Source: Flexithrix dorotheae DSM 6795 | Lineage (GTDB): Bacteria > Bacteroidota > Bacteroidia > Cytophagales > Flammeovirgaceae | Assembly: GCF_000379765.1 (NCBI RefSeq) | Contig: NZ_KB903520.1 | Span: 62,001-126,000, forward strand | DNA length: 64,000 nt | Direction of reading: 5' to 3' | Shown here: positions 7,865-15,794 of the stretch, piece by piece | Layout of the letters: each line of letters starts with the position of its first letter | How positions within the stretch are numbered: position 1 is the first letter of the stretch | Program-made: the position numbers and the translations under genes | The notes under the pieces: generated by a model | The model's input: the letters and a program-made list of their open reading frames with translations, nothing else | The model's database searches: none | Told to the model about the DNA's origin: nothing

Positions 7865-9021
7865 ATCGCAAATATTTTTTTTATGTTTTCGTAAGCAAAT
7901 CCGGCACTGGCGGTCATTCCTTTTCCACCAATTCCCGTCACAATGTGAATGTTTTTATCTATAGTTTTTTGAAGAATATCCTTTGTTTTACACTGCGTAT
8001 AATATCCTGCCCATTGGGTGTCTATTTCCCAACTTTCCAGCTCAAATATCTTTTTCCCTTCGGCAATAAAATATTGGTTAATGTCAGAACGATTGTCAAA
8101 ACTAAGCGCATTTTTATGTGGTGCATCTGCATATTCATGTGAATCCCCCAGAATGATACTGCCATCCGTTTCCTGCTTAAACAGTATATGCACACCCCAC
8201 TTCCTGGCAAAATAGTCATGATTATATTGATCTGACAGACTGGAATAAGAAGGGCAATCCTGGAAACTTTCATATCTTCTAATGGAAAGTCCTGTAAGTA
8301 TATTTCCGGGGATTTTTATGGATTTATTCCCCTTTAATCTTAGCATTTGCAATTTTACGACTTCCAGGTCGCTTTTTTTAAATAACTCCGGAAATAGCAA
8401 ACTGAATTCTTCTCCGGAACATACAATAACTTTATCCGCCAGAAAACTATTTCCTGCGGTATCTACAGCTTCTGTCTGGTCTGACAGGGTATTTATTTCA
8501 TGAATAGCAGTATTGGGGAAAAAGCTAAAATTTCCATTAAACTTTAAAAACTGATGGATTTTGCAAAGCATTTCCCTTGGATTTACTGAAACTTCTTCGG
8601 GAAAAAACAGCCCTCCTTTCACATAGGTTGTTTGAAGAGAAGGATATTTTGAAATACATTGCTCCTGGCTTAATAATTCAGATGGGTAATCATTCAGTTG
8701 GTTGATATGATGGAGTTCATGAATTAAATTCAATTCTTCTTCATTGGAAGCCAGATAAATACTTCCATTTTGCCTAATGGAAATATCAAACTCTGTTTGA
8801 ATTTTTTTATAAAACTTAAGACTTTTTCGGCCATATCTCTGCCATTTGGGATTCATTCCGGAAGGCACAATTTGACCAAAGTTTCTCACACTCGCGCTTA
8901 TGGGTTTTGAGTCTTTTTCAATCAAAGCGACTTTCATCCCGCGGTTTAATGCATGGTAGGCGTGAAAAGTTCCTAATACGCCACTACCAATTACAATTAA
9001 ATCAAACTCCTTTGCTTGCAT
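7861..9021 (-). CDS. FAD-dependent oxidoreductase, HpnW-type (TIGR03364)
   Basis: A 386-residue DAO-superfamily flavoenzyme. The FAD-binding motif is VIGSGVLGTFHA at the N-terminus, followed by the ASVRNFGQIVPSG segment characteristic of the TIGR03364 clade. The C-terminal GIGGKGMTASAGFA closes the FAD site. This clade is known to co-occur with phosphonatase-like hydrolases and is proposed to oxidise an aminophosphonate to its aldehyde, releasing ammonia and hydrogen peroxide. The four-base overlap with the hydrolase gene and the 25-base gap to the transporter gene support one operon. The exact amine substrate is not decided by the sequence. Confidence 0.85.
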   Translation of the reverse strand: MQAKEFDLIVIGSGVLGTFHAYHALNRGMKVALIEKDSKPISASVRNFGQIVPSGMNPKWQRYGRKSLKFYKKIQTEFDISIRQNGSIYLASNEEELNLIHELHHINQLNDYPSELLSQEQCISKYPSLQTTYVKGGLFFPEEVSVNPREMLCKIHQFLKFNGNFSFFPNTAIHEINTLSDQTEAVDTAGNSFLADKVIVCSGEEFSLLFPELFKKSDLEVVKLQMLRLKGNKSIKIPGNILTGLSIRRYESFQDCPSYSSLSDQYNHDYFARKWGVHILFKQETDGSIILGDSHEYADAPHKNALSFDNRSDINQYFIAEGKKIFELESWEIDTQWAGYYTQCKTKDILQKTIDKNIHIVTGIGGKGMTASAGFAYENIKKIFAI

Positions 9022-9046
9022 CTAAAGTTTTTGTTTAAATCAATTT

Positions 9047-10372
9047 TTAAAAATTTTGCTGAGGCTGTAATTCTATTGCAGGTGATTTTAATTTGTTGAA
9101 AAAGTACACCTGTGCAATCAAAACTGCCACCATACCTATTAATGAAATGCCATAGCTCAGGCCAATAAAAAAGTCCTTCCAGTTAAGTGCAATATCGAAT
9201 AATTCCTTATTGATCAGGATCAGGCAGCTTCCCAAATATCCCAGAAAATCAGACAGATAAATGAAATATCCCACATTTCCTGAAATCTGAAAGGTGGCAA
9301 TAAATCGCTCAAAATACAAGCTTTGGAAGGCGATATAACTCAGGTATAATCCAACTCCGTGAATGATGATCCATACAAATGGGCTTAAATATCCCTGGGT
9401 AAATAAAAAAGTAGAAGCTACTACACTAGCCAGTCCTAAAAACATAATGCCATGAATAGTAAAAAATGCAGAGTTGTTATTCTTAATCAGGGTAATAAAA
9501 GCAAGCATTACCAGTACAATTATTCCTACGATTGTTTCGATTTGGGAATAAACCAAAGGATCAGCATCTGCCATAAGTGTTTGCCAGATATCGATTAAAA
9601 AACTGTCCTTAATATCTCTCCCAATTGTCATTACCAGGTTTACCGTAAGAATGGCTGTGAGTCCCAGCCAGTACCGGGAAAACAAAGCATTCCTTTGGGT
9701 TTTATTGAGAGGTTTTCTTTCTGTTCTACTGGCTTTATCCACTGTATCCGGTTCGGGAATTTTCTCCAGCATCCAGGAACTGAAAAGCATAAGTGGGATA
9801 AACAGACTTCCTACTACAAAGGGCATCCAGAATTCGCTGATGTGCCAGGATTCCACAAGTGTCCTGCCAATAGATTTTACAATTCCTGAACTGATTATAA
9901 AACTGATACTTAAAAAGGTGGCCAATACATCGGTTACCCTTCTGCCTTCAATATAAGAAAAGACAATCCCCCAGATCAGTCCGAGAGGTAATCCATTAAA
10001 GAAAACCCAGATAAAATTGTAGGGATAGGGGGTTATACCAAATAAGAATAGGGCAAATAAGGAAGCCCCCACCAGGGATAAAAGCAGTATTCTACGGTTT
10101 TTGGGGAAAAGCTCTGAGATGATTTTTATTCCAATGAACTTGGAAGTGAGATATCCAAGCACCTGGGTAATAATAATGATTATTTTATAATTAATTCCCC
10201 AAAGTTCGTACTCCTCAAATAGCCCGGCTGTGAGCGGCTTGCGGTAAGTGTACATGCAGGCATAGGTAGTAAATGCAGCAATTGCTGCCCATATCACACC
10301 ACCCACTCTCGATTGAATAATTGATTTCAATTTGCCAAAATGCTTTATTAGTCCCAGTTTGCTATCAGGCAA
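9047..10372 (-). CDS. DUF5690-family membrane transporter
   Basis: A 441-residue integral membrane protein with about 12 hydrophobic segments and an MFS-like layout, including a polar loop in the middle (residues about 215-235). The N-terminal WAAIAAFTTYACMYTYRKPL stretch is typical of DUF5690, a family restricted mainly to Bacteroidota and often found beside the TIGR03364 oxidase and TIGR03351 hydrolase. It is the first gene of the leftward three-gene operon. By context it probably imports the amino- or phosphonate substrate. MFS membership is inferred from topology and the TYRKPL motif, which recalls organophosphate:phosphate antiporters (GlpT/UhpT). Confidence 0.8.
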   Translation of the reverse strand: MPDSKLGLIKHFGKLKSIIQSRVGGVIWAAIAAFTTYACMYTYRKPLTAGLFEEYELWGINYKIIIIITQVLGYLTSKFIGIKIISELFPKNRRILLLSLVGASLFALFLFGITPYPYNFIWVFFNGLPLGLIWGIVFSYIEGRRVTDVLATFLSISFIISSGIVKSIGRTLVESWHISEFWMPFVVGSLFIPLMLFSSWMLEKIPEPDTVDKASRTERKPLNKTQRNALFSRYWLGLTAILTVNLVMTIGRDIKDSFLIDIWQTLMADADPLVYSQIETIVGIIVLVMLAFITLIKNNNSAFFTIHGIMFLGLASVVASTFLFTQGYLSPFVWIIIHGVGLYLSYIAFQSLYFERFIATFQISGNVGYFIYLSDFLGYLGSCLILINKELFDIALNWKDFFIGLSYGISLIGMVAVLIAQVYFFNKLKSPAIELQPQQNF

Positions 10373-10622
10373 AATTCAAAATCATAAGTCAACTAAACAT
10401 GAACCTCTTTTTGTCTATATATGAAGATAGGGCAGATAAGATGAATGGAATATTGAGTGAAGGTGGTTGAATCTCTTTAATTATTTCACTTATTAAACTT
10501 TGTTAAGGAAAACTTAAACCTTATTAACGATTTAAACTTTCTATTCACTTCTATAATTTGGAATTTTACAATGAACCCAATCGGACTAATAACTAATCAT
10601 TTTTTTATCTAACCTCATCGGT

Positions 10623-11423
10623 ATGAATTTTTTACAAAAATCCGTTGGTGTATTCCTAAACAGATATCCCAACAATTTTATAGAGGCAGGTTTGCAAACT
10701 GATAGTTCGAATCCATACATGAAATATGTAGCAAGAAATGGAGCTGGAAGAAGGTTCGTGATTGCTGATATTCATGGTTGTTATAAAACGTTTAAGGCAT
10801 TACTCCACAAAATTGATCTCCAAAAAGAGGATCAGTTATTTTTATTAGGTGATTACATTGATAAAGGTCCAAACAGCAGCGGGGTCCTTAATACCATACT
10901 GGCTCTTCAAAAGAATGATTTTCAGGTTTATCCCATCAGAGGGAATCATGAAGAACTCTTGTTAAATCACCAGGCATTACTTTCTCAGGATGATTTTAAC
11001 CAGCTGAATCTCAATTGGGTATTGGAAAAAAATGGCACTGCAGATTTATTGGGACCACATGGTAATATTCGGAAAAGGTATTTAGAACTTATTCATGAAA
11101 TGCCCTATTTTATAGAGCTGGATGATTTCCTTTTAGTACATGCCGGGTTTAATTTTGAAGCCAAAAAACCGTTTTTTGATACACAGAATATGTTATGGAT
11201 GCGGAATTTTGAAACTCCTTCCGAAAAAGTGACTAAAACTATAATCCATGGAGATAGCAATTCTGATTACTATGCTATCTGTGATAAAATCGAGAATGGC
11301 AGTAAAATCATTCCTTTGGACAACAATTGTCTGGAAAATGGCAGCGATGACCGATTTGGATCATTACTGGCACTCAATCTTGATACCATGGAATTGACCA
11401 GTCAGGAAAATGTAGAATTATAG
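10623..11423 (+). CDS. PPP-type metallophosphatase (bacterial serine/threonine phosphatase family)
   Basis: A metallophosphoesterase with the PPP signature in order: ADIHGCYKTF, LGDYIDKGPNSSG, IRGNHEE, and the later His motifs LVHAGFN and IIHGD. These supply the ligands for a two-metal centre. Bacterial relatives act on phosphoproteins or on Ap4A, so the substrate is open. The first 32 residues before MKYVARNG are unusual; ATG 10719 would give a more typical family length, so the start at 10623 is uncertain. No signal peptide. It stands alone between divergent and convergent neighbours. Confidence 0.88.
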   Translation: MNFLQKSVGVFLNRYPNNFIEAGLQTDSSNPYMKYVARNGAGRRFVIADIHGCYKTFKALLHKIDLQKEDQLFLLGDYIDKGPNSSGVLNTILALQKNDFQVYPIRGNHEELLLNHQALLSQDDFNQLNLNWVLEKNGTADLLGPHGNIRKRYLELIHEMPYFIELDDFLLVHAGFNFEAKKPFFDTQNMLWMRNFETPSEKVTKTIIHGDSNSDYYAICDKIENGSKIIPLDNNCLENGSDDRFGSLLALNLDTMELTSQENVEL

Positions 11424-11451
11424 GGAAAGAAAACTTAATTGAAAATAAATT

Positions 11452-12633
11452 CTATTCTTTCACCTTAAACTTATAAATACGGCCATCAAAGGCACATACG
11501 TATAATTCGTTGTCTTTGTCCACACCGAAGGCAGCAATGGAAAAGTCATATTTTCCTACTTCGGAATTAACCGGATTATCCAGATCGGAAAAATCAAGCT
11601 TCCAGATTCTACCTGAGGCATAGTCACCATAAATATAAAGGCCTACCAAATCCTTAGCTATACTTCCTCGATAAACATACCCACCGGTTACAGATACATC
11701 CCCTTTCGATCGATCATATTCCCATATTGGAGGTTTAAGCCCATTTTCATTTCCCTTATTCTGATAATCGTGGAAGCCTTCTTTTATATTCCATCCATAA
11801 TTCCCTCCTTTTTCAATGATATCAATTTCTTCATATTTATTCTGACCTACATCACCAGTCCAAAGCCAGCCGGTTTGCGCATCAAAACTAAATCGCCAGG
11901 GGTTTCTCAGGCCGTAAGCATAAATTTCTTCTTTTATTCCATCGGTATTTCCTGCAAAAGGATTGTCCTGAGGGATGGAATAAGATTGATTGCCTGATAC
12001 ATTATCCACATCAATTCTCAAAATGGCTCCAAGGAGTGTTTTTGGGTTTTGTCCATTGTCTTTGGGGTCTCCTCCAGAACCACCATCTCCGGTTGAAATG
12101 TATAAATAACCATCAGGGCCAAAAAGTACCTGGCCGCCATTGTGGTTGCTATAAGGCTGGTTGAATCTCAATAATACTTTTCTGGAATTAATATCTCCCT
12201 GATCCGGATCATTGGCGGAAACGGAGAATCGGGAAATTTCAGTAGTTTCGGCTCCCTGAGTGGTGAAGTTCACAAAAAAGAAGCCATTGTCTGCATAGTT
12301 TGGATGAAAGGCTAATCCCAGCAAGCCTTCTTCATTTCCACGGTCATTTACTAAATCCCGCAAATCCAGGAATACCTTTTTTTCTTCGGTGTTTTGTTCA
12401 TTTTCTATGACATAAATAATACCTTGTTGCTCTACTATAAAAAGCCGGTTTGTACCATCTCTGGGATCCTGTAAATCAACAGGACGATTGAATTTGAGGT
12501 TGGGAAAAGCTTCCTCAAGATGGGATTCCGGAATATTGACCGGATCTGTAGGTTCAGAACAGGCTACAAAGCTACAAGTAAAAATTAATGAAAAAATAAA
12601 TTGAATGCGACTAGAAATGGCTGGAAGTTTCAT
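11452..12633 (-). CDS. PQQ-dependent aldose/sorbosone-type sugar dehydrogenase, lipoprotein
   Basis: A 393-residue beta-propeller of the glucose/sorbosone dehydrogenase family. A signal peptide with a lipobox-like FVAC before SEP points to a membrane-anchored periplasmic protein. Family motifs are clear: EGLLGLAFHPNY, YSNHNGGQVLFGPDG (catalytic His), YISTGDGG, RIDVDN, GLRNPWRFSFD and GDVGQNKYEEI-KGGNYGW. The expected activity is oxidation of aldose sugars with PQQ as cofactor. No PQQ synthesis genes are visible here. It is divergent from the Tat-exported TIM-barrel gene across 127 bases. Confidence 0.9.
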   Translation of the reverse strand: MKLPAISSRIQFIFSLIFTCSFVACSEPTDPVNIPESHLEEAFPNLKFNRPVDLQDPRDGTNRLFIVEQQGIIYVIENEQNTEEKKVFLDLRDLVNDRGNEEGLLGLAFHPNYADNGFFFVNFTTQGAETTEISRFSVSANDPDQGDINSRKVLLRFNQPYSNHNGGQVLFGPDGYLYISTGDGGSGGDPKDNGQNPKTLLGAILRIDVDNVSGNQSYSIPQDNPFAGNTDGIKEEIYAYGLRNPWRFSFDAQTGWLWTGDVGQNKYEEIDIIEKGGNYGWNIKEGFHDYQNKGNENGLKPPIWEYDRSKGDVSVTGGYVYRGSIAKDLVGLYIYGDYASGRIWKLDFSDLDNPVNSEVGKYDFSIAAFGVDKDNELYVCAFDGRIYKFKVKE

Positions 12634-12760
12634 TAAATAGGGTCAGTTTTATAGTATCAGTTATTTTTGTTGTTAGGGATTATTCTTATTAAAGAAAAAG
12701 GTTTTTCATTTAAGAATAAGTTCCATTAAATTCAAACAATATCATACCAAATATAATAAT

Positions 12761-13726
12761 ATGCATCCTTTATTAAATTCCAGAAGAAATTTTATCAAAA
12801 AAGCCAGTCTGGCGGCCTCCGTGTATCCTGTTTATTCAAATTTTTCTCATTTGATGCATTCTGGAAATAATACTGAAACTGAATTCTCCTTTCATGTTTT
12901 CTCCAAACACTTACAATTTTTGGATGTTGCCGAAATGGCAGAAACGGTAAAAGAAATAGGATTTGATGGCCCTGATCTTGCCGTAAGGCCAGGGGGGCAC
13001 GTTAACCCGGAAAAGGTAACTGTTGAACTTCCTCAGGCTGTAAAATCGATTAAAGCAGTCGGTTTGAATGTGAAAATGATGACCACCAAGATCACTAATC
13101 CGGATGATTTAAATACGGAAATTATTTTAAAAACTGCTTCTGATTTAGGGATTCAATATTATCGGATGGGGTATTTGAAATATAAAAAAGAGATTAGCAT
13201 TGAGGATAACTTACTAAAACTTAAACCTGATATATGGACCCTGGCAGCTTTAAACAAAAAGTATGGAATCCATGGAGCTTACCAAAATCATTCGGGTACA
13301 TACGTAGGGTCTCCTTTGTGGGATTTATATGAATTAATAAAGGGAACTGACCCGAAATGGCTGGGATGTCAATATGATATCAGGCATGCCGTGGTAGAGG
13401 GTGGAAGGTCATGGCCACTTGGATTGAATTTACTCAAAGCACACATTAAAAGTATTGTAATAAAGGATTTTAAATGGGGAGAAGAAAATGGAGAATGGAA
13501 GATTATCAACACACCTATAGGGGAGGGAATGGTTGATTTTAAAAAATATTTTAAGTTATTAAAAAAGTATGAAATCAAAGTCCCTGTTTCCGTTCATTTC
13601 GAATATAAAATGCCAGAAGAGGATGATTCATTGAATAAAGAGGAGAAAAAGAAAAAGACGATTGAAGTAATGAAAAAAGACCTGACGAAACTTAAAGAAA
13701 TGATGAAATCAGCAGAATTGATTTAG
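12761..13726 (+). CDS. Tat-exported sugar phosphate isomerase/epimerase-like TIM-barrel protein
   Basis: A 321-residue xylose isomerase-like TIM barrel. The N-terminus carries a twin-arginine signal, SRRNFIKK at residues 7-14 followed by a small hydrophobic stretch, so it should be exported folded. Internal motifs VAEMAETVKEIGFDG, GAYQNHSG, GCQYDIRHA and PVSVHFEYK match the family and supply acidic and His metal ligands. Bacteroidota encode many exported members whose substrates are mostly unknown; a sugar or cyclitol is likely. The proximity of the PQQ dehydrogenase suggests periplasmic sugar conversion, but this is only context. Confidence 0.85.
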   Translation: MHPLLNSRRNFIKKASLAASVYPVYSNFSHLMHSGNNTETEFSFHVFSKHLQFLDVAEMAETVKEIGFDGPDLAVRPGGHVNPEKVTVELPQAVKSIKAVGLNVKMMTTKITNPDDLNTEIILKTASDLGIQYYRMGYLKYKKEISIEDNLLKLKPDIWTLAALNKKYGIHGAYQNHSGTYVGSPLWDLYELIKGTDPKWLGCQYDIRHAVVEGGRSWPLGLNLLKAHIKSIVIKDFKWGEENGEWKIINTPIGEGMVDFKKYFKLLKKYEIKVPVSVHFEYKMPEEDDSLNKEEKKKKTIEVMKKDLTKLKEMMKSAELI

Positions 13727-13778
13727 TAACGGCCAAATAAAAGTTTTGACTAAGTATTAATTGACCGATACTAAGTAA

Positions 13779-14231
13779 TTATTTCCCGTTTTTTTTATTT
13801 ACATGCCCGTAAAAATACAAACGGTGGCTTGTGACTGTAAAATCAAAAGTTTTTTCTACCAATTCCTGAATAGTTTGAATTCTGGGATCACAAAATTCAA
13901 ATATCTGATTAGTTTTGGTACAAATAGCATGGTCGTGTTGCTTATACCCAAATGATTTTTCATAAAGGGCAAGGTTTCGACCAAACTGGTGCTTAATTAC
14001 CAAATCACAATCGAGTAATAATTCAATGGTATTATAAACTGTGGCCCTGCTCACCCTAAAGTTTTTATTTTTCATATTGATGTAAAGGGATTCTACATCA
14101 AAGTGGCCATCATTGAGGTAGATTTCTTCCAGAATGGCATATCTTTCTGGGGTTTTTCGGGCATTTTTTTCTTTTAGGTAATCGGTGAATTTATCCTTTA
14201 TTTCCTCAAATTTTTCTTTTTTGTAATCCAT
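13779..14231 (-). CDS. Fur-family transcriptional regulator lacking the CxxC zinc site
   Basis: A 150-residue Fur/PerR-like repressor. The winged helix is at residues 25-85, with [20 protein letters not shown] and the recognition helix [13 protein letters not shown]. The dimerisation part retains QHDHAIC (His99, His101), but the structural zinc pair is broken: the first CxxC reads Cys104-Thr-Lys-Thr107, and the C-terminal pair is replaced by GHVNKKNGK. The protein therefore probably folds without the structural zinc. Which metal or signal it reads is unknown. It is monocistronic. Confidence 0.88.
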   Translation of the reverse strand: MDYKKEKFEEIKDKFTDYLKEKNARKTPERYAILEEIYLNDGHFDVESLYINMKNKNFRVSRATVYNTIELLLDCDLVIKHQFGRNLALYEKSFGYKQHDHAICTKTNQIFEFCDPRIQTIQELVEKTFDFTVTSHRLYFYGHVNKKNGK

Positions 14232-14471
14232 CAGGTTGATATAAATATTAGTTAGTCTGAAAAAAATATCAGGACTGTTTTTTCAATTGTTATATAAGAA
14301 ATTGAGATGTAAAGATTAAAAAAATAACTGTCTGTAAATTCAAGCTTATTTTTTTTCAACTTTACAAATTCAAAAATGCTTTTCGATAACAAAGTTAATC
14401 AAATAAAAATTCTATGTGTCCATATAAAGGCTCTTCTTTCTATCCATACTAGCTAAATTTTTCCCAATAAA

Positions 14472-15689
14472 TTATTTTTTAAAATATTTGGATAAAGTGA
14501 TCAGCCAGAACAGGGAAAAAAATGCAACTCCCGAGGCGCTTAGCAGGACTGTTTTAAAGATTTCCAAACCATGAACCGTATAGGCTACGAATAGCAGAGA
14601 AAATATTATTCTGAAAAATTCAAGAATAAAACTCCATCTTTTTCTTTCCAGCATCATGCCCAGGTTCATAATGGAAAGGATAATTAGTGAAGCACCCAGA
14701 ATCCTTTGCTCGTTATTAAAGGTGGCCTGTTGAAAAAGAAAAAAGGCAGTTGCTCCAATGGCAATGGCATATTGAATAAAAATGTAAAGGTTTATAGTTC
14801 GGGGAGCCACTGTTTTAAATTTGATATAGTTTTCCCGACTTACTTCAGGCACCTTCATGGTTCCTCCCTGAGAAGTGGGACGCCAACCGGGAGGTTTATA
14901 AATTACTTTCAGTTTATCTTTAAAGCTTTTCATCATTTTGATTTCATGGGAAATTCTGGTCCATGGCATTACATTTACCCAAACCGGATTCCAAGAATTT
15001 ACAGGTGTAGTTATGCCATAAACCGGAGCCACTTTTTCTGGTTCAAAAGTTCCAAAAAGTTTGTCCCAAATGATGAAAACTCCTGCATGATTCCGGTCAA
15101 TATATTCGGGGTTTCTTCCGTGATGTACCCTGTGATGGGAAGGCGTATTCATAAAATGCTCCAAAAATCCCATTTTGCCCACTACTTCGGTATGAATCCA
15201 GAATTGATAAAGTAAATTCAATCCGTTGGCCCAGATAAAGGCAATTGTATCAAAACCCATAAAAGCCAGGGGTAAGTAAAAAGCAAAAGTGAAAAACTTG
15301 TGAAACCAGCTTTGTCTTAAGGCTACAGAAAGGTTATATTCTTCACTCTGGTGATGGACTACATGGCCCGCCCAAAGAAAGTTGACTTCATGACTTAGCC
15401 GGTGCGACCAGTAGTATAAAAAATCAGCAAGAATGAATATTACCACAAAAGAAAAAATGGTATTTTCAATTTCGAAAAAGCGAAAGTTTTCATAAATAAA
15501 CTGGTAAATTCCGATGGTAAAAACTTTGGCAAAAACACCAATTAACTGATCTCCAACCCCACAACTAATGTTGGTCACTGAATCTGAAAACCGATAATAA
15601 TCGGGCCTTTTGAGCCAGGTATAAATTAGCTCAAAACTGATGAGAATAAAATATACAGGTATGGATAATATTACAGGGCTAAGGTCCAT
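14472..15689 (-). CDS. Fatty acid hydroxylase / sterol desaturase superfamily membrane protein
   Basis: A 405-residue di-iron membrane oxygenase. The histidine clusters of the family are present: HRLSHEVNFLWAGHVVHH near residue 100 and HHRVHHGRN-ID-NHAG near residue 185. About eight hydrophobic segments surround them. The C-terminal third (residues 300-405) has extra membrane helices not needed for catalysis, as in many Bacteroidota members. The likely substrate is a membrane lipid or fatty acid; alkylglycerol monooxygenase-like activity is possible. The gene lies 105 bases after the permease gene on the same strand and may be cotranscribed. Confidence 0.88.
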   Translation of the reverse strand: MDLSPVILSIPVYFILISFELIYTWLKRPDYYRFSDSVTNISCGVGDQLIGVFAKVFTIGIYQFIYENFRFFEIENTIFSFVVIFILADFLYYWSHRLSHEVNFLWAGHVVHHQSEEYNLSVALRQSWFHKFFTFAFYLPLAFMGFDTIAFIWANGLNLLYQFWIHTEVVGKMGFLEHFMNTPSHHRVHHGRNPEYIDRNHAGVFIIWDKLFGTFEPEKVAPVYGITTPVNSWNPVWVNVMPWTRISHEIKMMKSFKDKLKVIYKPPGWRPTSQGGTMKVPEVSRENYIKFKTVAPRTINLYIFIQYAIAIGATAFFLFQQATFNNEQRILGASLIILSIMNLGMMLERKRWSFILEFFRIIFSLLFVAYTVHGLEIFKTVLLSASGVAFFSLFWLITLSKYFKK

Positions 15690-15794
15690 GCGGTTAAGGT
15701 AAAAGCTTTTGGTAAAGGTTGTTGGTAATCAGGGTTTAGTAAAAAATATTCATGTAAAATACCAAATTTTTCAAAAAAATGGAAATCTGCTTTT

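Noticed and set aside
13748-13778. Direct repeat ACTAAGTA between the TIM-barrel and Fur-family genes
   Set aside because: Only eight bases, lies at the 3' ends of convergent genes and has no symmetry expected for a Fur box.
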